DNA of 64,000 nt from Henriciella sp. GTDB lineage: Bacteria; Pseudomonadota; Alphaproteobacteria; Caulobacterales; Hyphomonadaceae. A program made the position numbers and the translations under genes. Each line of letters starts with the position of its first letter. The stretch's first letter is position 1. Under the pieces are notes generated by a model that was not told where the DNA came from, did no database searches, and saw nothing but the letters and a program-made list of their open reading frames with translations. The stretch covers positions 1 through 64,000 of the forward strand of contig JAJFFK010000043.1 of assembly GCA_021776655.1 (NCBI GenBank), in the 5' to 3' direction. This document shows positions 45,977 through 56,553 of the stretch, piece after piece.

Positions 45977-46858
45977 CTACAGCGCTTCTGCACCGGAGAT
46001 GATCTCGATCAACTCCTTGGTGATTTGCGCCTGGCGCGCACGGTTATATTTCAGTGACAGGCTGTCGATCATTTCGCCAGCATTGCGGGTCGCATTGTCC
46101 ATCGCCGCCATTGAGGCGGCTTGCTCACCGGCCGCATTTTCCATCATCGCAGACAGGATTTGCGTGTTGAGGTAGCGCGGCAACAGGGTTTCGAGGATTT
46201 CCGGCTCGGACGGCTCATAGGTATAGATCGCACCATTGAGATCAATCTGTTCAGCATCTTCCGGCGCTTTGGCCGGGATCAGTTGCGCTGCTTTTGGCGG
46301 CTGGCTGAGGACGTTCTTGAACTCGGCAAAGATCAGTGTTGCGACATCGAACTCACCCGCATCATAGCGCGTCGACAGGTCACTGCCGAGGCCGATTGCG
46401 AACGGGGTAAACTTGTCTTTGGCCTGGCTGAGGTCAACGTGATCGACCATCAGGTCACTATAGTCGCGTTTCAGGGCATCGCGGCCCTTTTTGCCAACCG
46501 TAAGTAGTTTGACCGTCTTGCCTTCGCCTTGCAGGCGCTGGATTTCAGCGCGCGTAAGCTTGGCGGTATTGGCGTTGAAACCGCCGCACAGGCCGCGCTC
46601 GGCCGTCATCATGATCAGCAAATGGATCTGGTCAGACCCGGTGCCAGCCAGCAGTTTCGGGCCGGAAGAGCCCTCGCCCATTGACGCAGTGAGATTGGCC
46701 ACAACATTCGCCATCCGGGTCGCGTAAGGCTTCGACGCCTCGGTCGCTTCCTGCGCCCGGCGCAGTTTCGCAGCGGCCACCATCTGCTTGGCCTTGGTGA
46801 TCTTCTGCGTGGACTTCACGCTTGCGATCCGGTTTTTCAGTTCCTTGAGGCTAGCCAT
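45977..46858 (-). CDS. atpG: ATP synthase F1 gamma subunit
   Basis: 293 residues. The N-terminal helix (MASLKELKNRIASVKSTQKI, TKAKQMVAAAKLRRAQ) and the C-terminal helix with DNATRNAGEMIDSLSLKYNR, ARQAQITKELIEIISGAEAL form the rotor shaft. DRGLCGG-type loop reads ERGLCGGFNANT. It turns within the alpha3beta3 ring. Third gene of atpHAGDC; nine bases before the fused atpD start. Confidence 0.96.
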   Translation of the reverse strand: MASLKELKNRIASVKSTQKITKAKQMVAAAKLRRAQEATEASKPYATRMANVVANLTASMGEGSSGPKLLAGTGSDQIHLLIMMTAERGLCGGFNANTAKLTRAEIQRLQGEGKTVKLLTVGKKGRDALKRDYSDLMVDHVDLSQAKDKFTPFAIGLGSDLSTRYDAGEFDVATLIFAEFKNVLSQPPKAAQLIPAKAPEDAEQIDLNGAIYTYEPSEPEILETLLPRYLNTQILSAMMENAAGEQAASMAAMDNATRNAGEMIDSLSLKYNRARQAQITKELIEIISGAEAL

Positions 46859-46892
46859 TGGGCAGCAGCTCCCGGTCGTGAGGGGTTAAACT

Positions 46893-49006
<2,114 letters not shown>

Positions 49007-49154
49007 CAGATAAGGGGCAATGCCCGGTCAAAACCCAAAAGCGAACAGGCGCAAGACGCACCTATCCGTCAACTTGTGGCGCAACTAGCACCTTGTTTCA
49101 GCACTGACAACACCACCTTGCGACTCTATATGTGACGGAATCGCGCACCTCGGC

Positions 49155-51320
49155 TCAAAGGAAGGAATACGGGTCTATGTCGGCGCGCACACGGGTCGCA
49201 GCTGGAAGCTTGAGCGCACCCAACCAAACCGTCATATAGGCCGACAAATCAACCTCTCGGGGCGCAGTGATTAAGAACCGCAGCCGATGCCGCCCCCGCA
49301 CCATCGCAATCGGGGCCGGGGCCGGGCCATATACAGTGACACCTTCACCATGCGGGGCAGTTTTCCCTGCCAACAGGCCTGCCTGCTTGGCCGCTTCTGC
49401 GTCCGGGGCTGACAGGATCAACGCCGCCATCCGCCCAAACGGAGGCAAGCCGAGTTCCTCGCGGACATCCCGCTCTATCTGCAAGAACCCGTCCCGGTCA
49501 CCCGCTGCCAGGGCAATCATGGCCAGATTATCCGGCTGATAGGTCTGCACCAAAGCGCGGCCCGGACGCTCCGCCCGCCCGGCCCGGCCAGCCACCTGGC
49601 TAAGCAATTGGTAGGTCCGCTCGCCCGCGCGCAGATCGCCACCTTGCAGGCCGCTATCGGCATCGACCACGCCAACCAAAGTTAGGTTCGGGAAATTGTG
49701 ACCCTTGGCGACAATCTGAGTCCCAACCATGACATCAATCTCGCCGGCTGCCATGCGGGTGACCAGATCACGGACCGCCTCGCCGCCTTTTGCTGTATCC
49801 GAGGAAAACACCTCAACCCTGGCATCTGGCAACAGCACGCGCACCTCTTCAGCCACCCGCTCAACTCCCGGACCGACGCCCATCAGGCTGTCTTTTGCAC
49901 CGCACATCGGGCATTTGTCAGGTTTCGGCATCGACCAGCCGGTCAAGTGACAGACCAGCCGTCCGGTATAGCGATGCTCGGTCAGCCAGCTTTCCGTGCC
50001 GGGGCTTTTCAAGCGCTCACCGCAGGCCTTGCAGATCACCAATGGGGCATAGCCGCGCCGATTTAGAAAGAGCAGACTCTGCTCACCCTCTGCATGCGTT
50101 GCAATCAGGGCCTTGCTCAAGACCGGCGACAGCCAATGGCCGCGCTCAGGTGTATTTGAGCGCATGTCGATCAGGCTAATCTCGGGCAATTTCGCCGTGC
50201 CGGGGCGCGCCGATAACTTCAGCCGCCTATATCGCCCGGCCTCTGCATTCACCATGGTTTCAAGCGCCGGGGTCGCCGATGCCAGAACAATCGCCGCGTT
50301 CTCTTGTTTCGCCCGCATGACAGCCATGTCGCGGGCATGATAAGTCACGCCGTCTTCTTGTTTATAGCTGGTATCATGCTCCTCATCGACGATGATCAGC
50401 GCCAATTTGGCAAAAGGCAGAAACAGGGCAGAGCGCGCACCCGTCACAATCCGGGCGCGGCCATGCGCGACCTCGCGCCAGGTCCGGCGGCGCTGGACAT
50501 CGGACAGACCTGAATGCCACGGCGCAGGGGCTGCGCCAAACCGCGCCTCGAACCGTTCCAGAACGGCCTGAGTGAGCGCTATTTCAGGCAAAAGCACCAG
50601 CACTTGCGCGTCCGGGTCTTGCGCCAAAGCTTCCGCAATGGCCTCAAAATAGACCTCGGTTTTGCCGGACCCGGTAATCCCGTCGAGCAAGAACGGTTGA
50701 TAGCCACCTGCTTTGACAGCCGCACGCAAGGCCTGTCCGGCTTCGGCCTGCTCCACCGTCAGATCGGGGCCGTTTCGATATGGATCGGGGCCATCAAATG
50801 GCAGGTCCGTCGGCTGGCTTTGGGCGCATAAGCTGCCTGCCGCGACCAGGCCTTTGATGACGGACGAGGACACGCCCGCCGCGCGCGCAAGCTCGGCGGC
50901 GCTCACCGGGCCGACCGCCTGCGCCGCGTCCAGAACTTTCTCTCGCGCCAGTGTCATCCGGTTGGTGCGATGCCCGGTGAGCGCGTATGCGGTCTGCATC
51001 GGCGACGCACGCAAACCCCCACGCGCGCGTAGGGCCATACCAAGAACTTTACCGGGTCCAGCGACATTATAGCGGGCGCAGAACGTAATGAACTGGCGCA
51101 TCGCGCTGGCCATTGGTGGCACAGGAAAAACCTCCAACACAGATTTCAACTCGCGGTCTGGCGCGTGCTCGATCACCTCCCAAACCACGCCGATGCGTTC
51201 ATTCGGCCCCAAAGGCGCACGCACATAGCTGCCCGGCTCAACCGAGATCCCGTCCGGCACCAGATAGTCGAACGGCTCAGGTAAAGGCAGCGGAAAAAGA
51301 ATACGGGCGATGATTGTCAT
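49155..51320 (-). CDS. priA: Primosomal replication restart helicase PriA
   Basis: 721 residues from ATG 51320, where the family begins (ARILFPLPLPEPFDYLVPDG). Walker A GITGSGKTEVYFEAIAEAL, DEEH box IIVDEEHDTSYKQEDG, and two zinc clusters (CKACGERL, CHLTG, CPMCGAKDS) are seen. It restarts stalled forks by loading DnaB. The open frame extends to 51371, but the extra 17 residues are unlike the family. Divergent from xerC. Confidence 0.93.
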   Translation of the reverse strand: MTIIARILFPLPLPEPFDYLVPDGISVEPGSYVRAPLGPNERIGVVWEVIEHAPDRELKSVLEVFPVPPMASAMRQFITFCARYNVAGPGKVLGMALRARGGLRASPMQTAYALTGHRTNRMTLAREKVLDAAQAVGPVSAAELARAAGVSSSVIKGLVAAGSLCAQSQPTDLPFDGPDPYRNGPDLTVEQAEAGQALRAAVKAGGYQPFLLDGITGSGKTEVYFEAIAEALAQDPDAQVLVLLPEIALTQAVLERFEARFGAAPAPWHSGLSDVQRRRTWREVAHGRARIVTGARSALFLPFAKLALIIVDEEHDTSYKQEDGVTYHARDMAVMRAKQENAAIVLASATPALETMVNAEAGRYRRLKLSARPGTAKLPEISLIDMRSNTPERGHWLSPVLSKALIATHAEGEQSLLFLNRRGYAPLVICKACGERLKSPGTESWLTEHRYTGRLVCHLTGWSMPKPDKCPMCGAKDSLMGVGPGVERVAEEVRVLLPDARVEVFSSDTAKGGEAVRDLVTRMAAGEIDVMVGTQIVAKGHNFPNLTLVGVVDADSGLQGGDLRAGERTYQLLSQVAGRAGRAERPGRALVQTYQPDNLAMIALAAGDRDGFLQIERDVREELGLPPFGRMAALILSAPDAEAAKQAGLLAGKTAPHGEGVTVYGPAPAPIAMVRGRHRLRFLITAPREVDLSAYMTVWLGALKLPAATRVRADIDPYSFL

Positions 51321-51382
51321 TGATGACTGATTATATTCAGCGATCTGCTCTGGAAACCCGTCATTAAGCATAATCGCGGATA

Positions 51383-52288
51383 ATGGGTCTTATGGGACTG
51401 CTAAATGGCTTCTTGGACTATGCGGAACATGAGCAACGGCTCGCAGAAAACACGACCTGCGCCTATGCCAGTGACCTGTCTGAATTCTTCAACTTTTTGC
51501 GCGGGCATCTTGGTCGGGAGCCTGGTATGCGGGCCTTCGCCAACCTGCAGGCGCGTGAGATTCGGGCTTTTCTAGCCCACCGACGCCGCGATAATCTGTC
51601 TGACGCATCAATTGCCAGAGCGCTTTCAGCGATCAAGAGTCTGTATCGCTGGCTCGATCGGGCACACGGGGTTGAAAACCCGGAAATCGCGTTCATCACG
51701 GGGCCGAAACGCCCGACCCGCCTGCCCCGCCCGATCTCGGTTGTGGCTGCCAATGACATGCTGAGCGAAGCAGAGGCTTTGCAGGAGGAGCCGTGGATTG
51801 GTGCGCGCGACGTTGCGGCTTTGACCTTGATGTACGGCGCTGGCTTGCGAATTTCCGAAACTTTGGGTCTACCCGGATCGGTGTCACCGTCACCGGCCCG
51901 CCTGCGTATCAAAGGCAAAGGCGGCAAGATAAGGCTGGTTCCGCTGATCCCGGCAGTGCGCGACGCAATGGATGAATATGCCCGCCTCTGTCCATATAGG
52001 ATGGGCAAAACAACGCCGTTTTTCTTCGGCGCACGCGGCAAGGAATTGCAACCTGCCGTGTTGCGTCGGCAGGTTCAGGTCCTGCGCGGGGCCCTCGGCC
52101 TTCCCGAAACCGCAACGCCGCACGCTTTGCGCCATAGTTTTGCGACGCATCTGCTGGCCAATGGCGCAGATTTGCGCTCGATCCAGACCTTGCTCGGCCA
52201 TGCCAGCCTATCGACGACGCAGGTCTATACCGGCGTCGAGGCTGGCCATCTGCGCAAAGTCCATGCCCGCGCTCATCCGCGCGGGTAG
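51383..52288 (+). CDS. xerC: Tyrosine recombinase XerC
   Basis: 301 residues with the N-terminal SAM-like DNA-binding domain (FLDYAEHEQRLAENTTCAYA) and the catalytic domain: Arg in YGAGLRISE, Lys in GKGGKIRLVPL, HxxR in HALRHSFATHLLANGADLRS, LLGHASLSTTQVYTGV with His and the nucleophile Tyr. With XerD it resolves chromosome dimers at dif. XerC rather than XerD is suggested by its place beside priA. A second start at 51392 is possible. Confidence 0.88.
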   Translation: MGLMGLLNGFLDYAEHEQRLAENTTCAYASDLSEFFNFLRGHLGREPGMRAFANLQAREIRAFLAHRRRDNLSDASIARALSAIKSLYRWLDRAHGVENPEIAFITGPKRPTRLPRPISVVAANDMLSEAEALQEEPWIGARDVAALTLMYGAGLRISETLGLPGSVSPSPARLRIKGKGGKIRLVPLIPAVRDAMDEYARLCPYRMGKTTPFFFGARGKELQPAVLRRQVQVLRGALGLPETATPHALRHSFATHLLANGADLRSIQTLLGHASLSTTQVYTGVEAGHLRKVHARAHPRG

Positions 52289-52291
52289 GCT

Positions 52292-52843
52292 CTATTTCGG
52301 AAATTTTGCGCCAAAGGTTTCGCCAGGCAGTCGGGCGGTGTTGGCAACAAAACTGACCGTGTGATAGGCGCCGCAAAGGGCGAGGATTTCGAGCTGTTGC
52401 TCGCACGTCCACGCGGCTTGGAATTGTGCCAGGGTTGTTTCGGTAATCACGCCTGTTTCGCAAAGTTCATCAATAGATTGCAGAAGATGGGCCTCTTCTT
52501 CTGACCACAGGGCCAGATCAATTTCTGCGCTGCGGGTCGCAGCGACTTGCTTGGGTGAAAATCTTGCTGCTTTGCTGAAGATCGTCACATGGACCCCCCA
52601 CTCATATTCGCAATTTTTATTGGCCGTGATGCGTAGGATGATGATTTCGCGGATCCGTAAGGGCAGAGGGCTGGCTTTGTCCAACAGGTTCGGCATGCCC
52701 TTTTTCAGAAACCTCAAACTGTTCGCAAAGGTGCGAAAAAGGGACAGTATGTAATCGTCTTGTTGGGGGTAACTGCTGAGGATTTCGTCGACATCTGCTG
52801 GATAGGGCGGTTCGAGTGGTTTGAGGATATTGGTCATGGGCAT
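52292..52843 (-). CDS. Carboxymuconolactone decarboxylase / AhpD-like protein
   Basis: 183 residues of the CMD family: PLPLRIREIIILRITANKNC, EYEWGVHVTIFSKAARFS, then the helical C-terminal part ending ALCGAYHTVSFVANTARLP. The AhpD CxxC redox pair is not present: the region reads NCEYEWGVH (one Cys, with His in place), so a peroxidase cycle is doubtful. Divergent from an HxlR gene with two palindromes in between, so regulation by that protein is likely. ATG at 52843 or 52837. Confidence 0.8.
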   Translation of the reverse strand: MPMTNILKPLEPPYPADVDEILSSYPQQDDYILSLFRTFANSLRFLKKGMPNLLDKASPLPLRIREIIILRITANKNCEYEWGVHVTIFSKAARFSPKQVAATRSAEIDLALWSEEEAHLLQSIDELCETGVITETTLAQFQAAWTCEQQLEILALCGAYHTVSFVANTARLPGETFGAKFPK

Positions 52844-52850
52844 TCTTTCT

Positions 52851-52894
52851 GCTACATAAAATGTAGCAACTGTATGCGCTACATTTTATGTAGC
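52851..52894. promoter_or_regulatory. Paired palindromic operator between the CMD gene and the HxlR gene
   Basis: GCTACATAAAATGTAGC (52851-52867) and GCTACATTTTATGTAGC (52878-52894) share perfect 7-base arms (GCTACAT/ATGTAGC) and differ only in the central three bases. The centres are 27 bases apart. They fill the 70-base divergent promoter region, as expected for an operator of the HxlR-type regulator. Confidence 0.75.
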
Positions 52895-52913
52895 ATCAAG
52901 ACCGAGGACGAAA

Positions 52914-53234
52914 ATGGTGAAAATACCTGGACAGTCGACACGCGGATCACGTACCGGTCGGCCAATAATGGTATTGTTGGATGTGTTAGGCCAGCGTTGG
53001 ACCCTACGTATCCTATGGGAATTGCACCAGAGCCGCGCTAGCTTCCGAACTTTGCAAGAACGTTGTGATGGTGTGTCCCCGACTTTGCTAAATAAACGGC
53101 TGAAGAATTTGCGCTCGCTGAATCTGGTTGACCTAGATAAGGACGGGTACGGACTGAGTGCGATGGGTCAATCTCTGACGGAACGGCTGGCGCCAGTGGG
53201 CGCGTGGGCCAAGGATTGGGCTGACCAGCTGTAG
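52914..53234 (+). CDS. HxlR-family transcriptional regulator
   Basis: 106-residue winged-helix protein: VLDVLGQRWTLRILWELHQS-type start (here VLLDVLGQRWTLRILWELHQ), recognition helix SPTLLNKRLKNLRSLNLVDL and wing GYGLSAMGQSLTE. No Cys, so it is not a thiol sensor like HypR. Probably represses itself and the divergent CMD-family gene through the paired palindromes. Convergent with the 160-residue hypothetical gene downstream. Confidence 0.88.
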   Translation: MVKIPGQSTRGSRTGRPIMVLLDVLGQRWTLRILWELHQSRASFRTLQERCDGVSPTLLNKRLKNLRSLNLVDLDKDGYGLSAMGQSLTERLAPVGAWAKDWADQL

Positions 53235-53238
53235 TCGC

Positions 53239-53721
53239 TCAATTGTCGTCAACTCCGCCTTTGATAACGCGAAATTTTGGGCGGGGCGGTTTGGGTTTCG
53301 CCTGCTTTGAGATTGCGACGGGCGGTTTTTCTGACGCTTTGACCAGTTTGGGCTTGCTTGGCTTTAAGGGCGGCGGTGCGGGCGTATCTTCTTCGATCTC
53401 GTCGATTTGACGCACACGGGCTTTGCTGGATCCGCCTAATGGCCTGCGCTGTTTGAAGCCGGACTTGCCCTTGCCGCGCGCTTTTTTGTCTATCTCTCGC
53501 AGCTTCAGTGATTGCAGAGCCGATAGCGGCTCATCCCGGCCACCCTTTTCGGGGTCAGCGAAGGCCGAGCCATAAGTTTCGATCCGCGCCTCAACCTCTT
53601 CGAGGAATTGCGTTTCCCAGTCTGACAGAGGCGGCCCCAGGCCTTGTTCAGCGAGCCGTGCAGCCTTGCGGAGCTTTCGCAAGGCTTTGCGCTTTTTTCG
53701 CTCGTCGATCTCGCGGGGCAT
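53239..53721 (-). CDS. Conserved hypothetical protein, basic and proline-rich
   Basis: 160 residues, not assigned to a family. The N-terminal 80 residues are helical and charged (REIDERKKRKALRKLRKAA, WETQFLEEVEARIETYGSAF); the rest is a disordered Lys/Pro/Ala region (APPPLKPSKPKLVKA, KPKPPRPKFRVIKGG). No membrane span or signal. Its start lies nine bases after the gapR stop, so it is probably translated from the same mRNA, and its charge would suit a nucleic-acid-associated partner; that is inference. Confidence 0.7.
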   Translation of the reverse strand: MPREIDERKKRKALRKLRKAARLAEQGLGPPLSDWETQFLEEVEARIETYGSAFADPEKGGRDEPLSALQSLKLREIDKKARGKGKSGFKQRRPLGGSSKARVRQIDEIEEDTPAPPPLKPSKPKLVKASEKPPVAISKQAKPKPPRPKFRVIKGGVDDN

Positions 53722-53730
53722 TCAGAAAGA

Positions 53731-53994
53731 CTAGTCGAGTTCGCCGAGCGCGTCCAAATAGACTTCCAGAACGGCCTCTTGTTCCTGGCGTTCCTGACGA
53801 TCCAGCTTGCGGATCCGAACCACTGTACGCAGGGCTTTGACGTCATAGCCGACTGCTTTGGCCTCGCCGTAAACCTCTTTGATCTGTTCAGCGACTTCCT
53901 TCTTTTCTTCTTCCAGGCGTTCAATCCGTTCGACGGTTAAACGCAATCGATCGCGGGCCGCTTCGGTTAGATTATCAGATTTTGCGTCGTCCAT
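53731..53994 (-). CDS. gapR: GapR-family DNA-binding protein (DUF2312)
   Basis: 87-residue all-helical protein matching DUF2312: [60 protein letters not shown]. In Caulobacter GapR clamps overtwisted DNA ahead of polymerases and is needed for replication and growth. Small, highly expressed and widespread in alphaproteobacteria. Upstream of the hypothetical gene and divergent from msrB. Confidence 0.92.
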   Translation of the reverse strand: MDDAKSDNLTEAARDRLRLTVERIERLEEEKKEVAEQIKEVYGEAKAVGYDVKALRTVVRIRKLDRQERQEQEAVLEVYLDALGELD

Positions 53995-54134
53995 GAGGGG
54001 TCCTTAAATGTATGATTCGGGTTGGATTGATGCGCGTTCTAAGCATGATTGGCGCTGGAAGCGAGTGGGCAGATGACGCGAATATGAGGAGATTGTGAGT
54101 CGCATTGTGAGCCAGACGTGATATTTTGCCTGTC

Positions 54135-54662
54135 ATGACACATTCTCCCCGGTTTCACTTACGCCGCCGATCCTTTCTGCTGGCTGCGCCCGCCGCGCTT
54201 TTTGCCGCTGCCTGTTCCGATGGCACAGGAACAAGCGCCCATGCCGATACCGCAGACAGTCTTTTTGCTGATGATCAGTGGCGAACCCTGACGGATGCCG
54301 ATTGGCGTACACGCCTCGACCCGGCAGCCTTTCGCGTGCTGCGCAAGGAAGCAACCGAGCGCCCATTTACGTCACCATTGAACGGTGAGAAGCGCGCGGG
54401 TACGTACCATTGTGCAGGCTGTGATCTGGCTTTGTTTGAGAGCTCAAGCAAATATGAAAGCGGCACCGGCTGGCCAAGCTTTTCCGATGTGAAAAACGGT
54501 GCGGTCGGGACCAAAGCGGACAATAAATTATGGACCCAACGGACCGAATATCACTGCGCCCGCTGCGCTGGCCATCAGGGTCATATCTTCGAGGATGGTC
54601 CGGCCCCAACTGGTTTGCGTTATTGCAATAATGGCGTCGCCCTGACCTTCAAGACCGCTTAA
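54135..54662 (+). CDS. msrB: Exported peptide-methionine (R)-S-oxide reductase
   Basis: 175 residues. The N-terminus has a twin-arginine signal (LRRRSFLLAAPAALFAAAC; R10-R12) with a possible lipobox Cys at 27. The MsrB domain holds the zinc Cys pairs (YHCAGCDLALF and YHCARCAGHQGHIF), GTGWPSF and the catalytic RYCNNG. It repairs oxidised methionine, here probably in the periplasm. The ribosome site is weak; TTG 54126 would add three residues. Confidence 0.87.
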   Translation: MTHSPRFHLRRRSFLLAAPAALFAAACSDGTGTSAHADTADSLFADDQWRTLTDADWRTRLDPAAFRVLRKEATERPFTSPLNGEKRAGTYHCAGCDLALFESSSKYESGTGWPSFSDVKNGAVGTKADNKLWTQRTEYHCARCAGHQGHIFEDGPAPTGLRYCNNGVALTFKTA

Positions 54663-55090
54663 CTGTCGTCGCCCGGTGAGCTTGGAAACATTTCGATCTG
54701 ATTAGGGTCAACGGGCTTAGGCTTGCGCCGGGATTTATTACGGCCATGGCGGAAATAGAGATCATCGGTATGGTCGTTTTGTGGATCTGGCTTGTCCAGC
54801 GCGACCGGGTCAAGCACTTCAATAGGGGCCAGCTTCCAATAGGTCACAGCCAGCACCTTATTGCCTGAGCCATCCTCATAATGTTGCAGGAACCCGTGAC
54901 CTGGCCCCTGATCGGCCTGCTCCAGCAGCTCTTCCAACTCGTCAGCCTCAAGTGTCAGCCAATCTGTTTCGAGGGACGCAAGCTCGGCGCCGCCGACTAA
55001 GTCTTCAGCTTCCTGACGCGAACCAGCCGCAAGACTGGCCCCCGACAAGGCACCGCGTGCGGTTTCAGCAAGGGGATAGGCGTGGCTCAT
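54659..55090 (-). CDS. Hypothetical acidic protein upstream-linked to MmcB gene
   Basis: 143 residues, family not recognised. It is acidic through the first 100 residues, has a beta-like SGNKVLAVTYWKLAPIEVLD segment, and ends in a basic stretch (RHGRNKSRRKPKPVDPNQIE) with MFPSSPGDDS. No signal or membrane segment. It begins seven bases after the mmcB stop and overlaps the convergent msrB by four bases. Co-transcription with mmcB is the only functional hint. Confidence 0.65.
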   Translation of the reverse strand: MSHAYPLAETARGALSGASLAAGSRQEAEDLVGGAELASLETDWLTLEADELEELLEQADQGPGHGFLQHYEDGSGNKVLAVTYWKLAPIEVLDPVALDKPDPQNDHTDDLYFRHGRNKSRRKPKPVDPNQIEMFPSSPGDDS

Positions 55091-55097
55091 AGCTCAT

Positions 55098-55559
55098 TCA
55101 AACCGTTTGTACTTGGCGCAAGCGACTAGCCGCCATACGCGCAAATCGCAGCGTCACCGCCTTGCGCCGCGCTGCGCCCAACTTGGTTTCACCAGGTTGG
55201 CGCAGGATCGCACCGCCAAACGCATCAGCGACGATCAGGCCGGCGTCCTCAGGGATCAGATCTTGCGGGAAATCGTGACCAACCGCAAAATAGAACAGGT
55301 CGCAATAGGGCCGGTATTCAGGCCATTTCTGATCGCTCTTGAAGTCGGCAATTGAGGACTTGATTTCGACAATGATGACTTTGCCATTGCTGCCAATCGC
55401 GGCAATATCGGCGCGGCGATGGTTGGCCAGTGTCATCTCGGTGATCCCGTCATAGCCAAGATGCGACAACAGGCGCAGGACACCTTGTGCGATTCGCAGC
55501 GCACCGGGGCAGAGCACCTCAAGCGCATCATCGGCTGGTTTCGGCAAAGGTTCAGGCAT
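55098..55559 (-). CDS. mmcB: MmcB-family DNA repair protein
   Basis: 153 residues of the MmcB (DUF1052) family, which has a PD-(D/E)XK-like fold: GITEMTLANHRRADIAAIGS, VIIVEIKSSIADFKSDQKWP, EYRPYCDLFYFAVGHDFPQD. The D...EIK pattern gives the possible metal site. In Caulobacter MmcB is an SOS-linked factor related to ImuABC mutagenesis and nuclease action. ATG at 55559 is chosen at the family start; the frame runs on to 55622 into the BI-1 terminator. No LexA box was seen close to it. Confidence 0.82.
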   Translation of the reverse strand: MPEPLPKPADDALEVLCPGALRIAQGVLRLLSHLGYDGITEMTLANHRRADIAAIGSNGKVIIVEIKSSIADFKSDQKWPEYRPYCDLFYFAVGHDFPQDLIPEDAGLIVADAFGGAILRQPGETKLGAARRKAVTLRFARMAASRLRQVQTV

Positions 55560-55617
55560 TCCACGATCGCTCTTGTTCCCACGATGTTCCAGTGTGGCGA
55601 CCGACCGCGACGAGGTC

Positions 55618-55650
55618 AACAAAAAAGCCCCAGACCGTGGGGTCCGGGGC
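55618..55650 (-). terminator. Intrinsic terminator of the Bax-inhibitor-1 gene
   Basis: On the minus strand GCCCCGGACC (55650-55641) pairs with GGTCTGGGGC (55636-55627), one mismatch, and is followed by a T-run from 55626 leftward. It lies 25 bases past the stop at 55675. Confidence 0.85.
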
Positions 55651-55674
55651 TGGTTCAGAAGGCTGGGCCTATCC

Positions 55675-56403
55675 TTAGTCGCTCGACATCAATGCCAGGA
55701 TGAACTGGAACATGTTGACGAAATTCAGGTACAGGCTGAGCGCGCCATAGGTGGTCGCGACAGACATCGCACGCGCATTACCGCCAATCCGAAAATACAT
55801 CTCTTTCAAGCGCTGTGTGTCATAAGCGGTCAGTCCAGCAAATATCAGCACACCGCCAACCGATATAATCATGCTGAACACGCTTGATGCGATGAACATG
55901 TTGATGACCAAAGCGATGATGATGCCGATCACGCCCATGAACAGGAACACACCCCAACCCGATAAATCTCGTTTGGTTGTGTAGCCCCACAAGGACAATG
56001 AACCGAATGCAATCGCAGTGGTCATGAAAGCCTTGGCGACGAGCAACATGCCGTCCGGTCGCCCAGCATAGACATAGACAATCGCGCCCATGCCAACCCC
56101 GATCAAGCCGACGACTGACCAGTAGATCAGATTTGCCGCAATCGGTGATGGGTTTTTCATCACGAAGCTCGACAGCAGCAAAATACCGATCGGGCCAAAC
56201 ATCACGAAATAGCTAAGTGGGGGGGTCAACAATGTGCGCACCAATTGCTCGTTAGTGCCAACGGCGAAAGCCAAAATAGCTGTCAGGGCGAGCCCCAACG
56301 CCATCTTGTTATACACGCCAAGCATGAAGCCGCGCAGACCGGCATTTACCGACGTGTCCAACTCACGACTCGATGCGCCGTATGCCTGATTATAATCGTT
56401 CAT
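55675..56403 (-). CDS. Bax inhibitor-1/YccA family membrane protein
   Basis: 242 residues with seven predicted spans. Family marks: LRGFMLGVYNKMALGLALTA, the central MTTAIAFGSLSLWGYTTKRD, LSGWGVFLFMGVIGIIIALV and the AYDTQRLKEMY followed by a final span. Bacterial BI-1 homologues conduct Ca2+ in a pH-dependent way or act with FtsH on membrane protein quality. ATG at 56403 follows AGAGGAAG. Single gene with its own terminator. Confidence 0.9.
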   Translation of the reverse strand: MNDYNQAYGASSRELDTSVNAGLRGFMLGVYNKMALGLALTAILAFAVGTNEQLVRTLLTPPLSYFVMFGPIGILLLSSFVMKNPSPIAANLIYWSVVGLIGVGMGAIVYVYAGRPDGMLLVAKAFMTTAIAFGSLSLWGYTTKRDLSGWGVFLFMGVIGIIIALVINMFIASSVFSMIISVGGVLIFAGLTAYDTQRLKEMYFRIGGNARAMSVATTYGALSLYLNFVNMFQFILALMSSD

Positions 56404-56553
56404 GATCTTCCTCTTTGAAAAGAGCCCGGCAGTAGCGCGCGGATTACCTGCAATATGAGGCAAGTTTTATTGTTTTTCAAGATCAACCGGTCTGGTCCTG
56501 ATCACTTGCAGTCCCTATCTACCGGCGAGCAGATAATTGAGAGGGCCGTTTTG

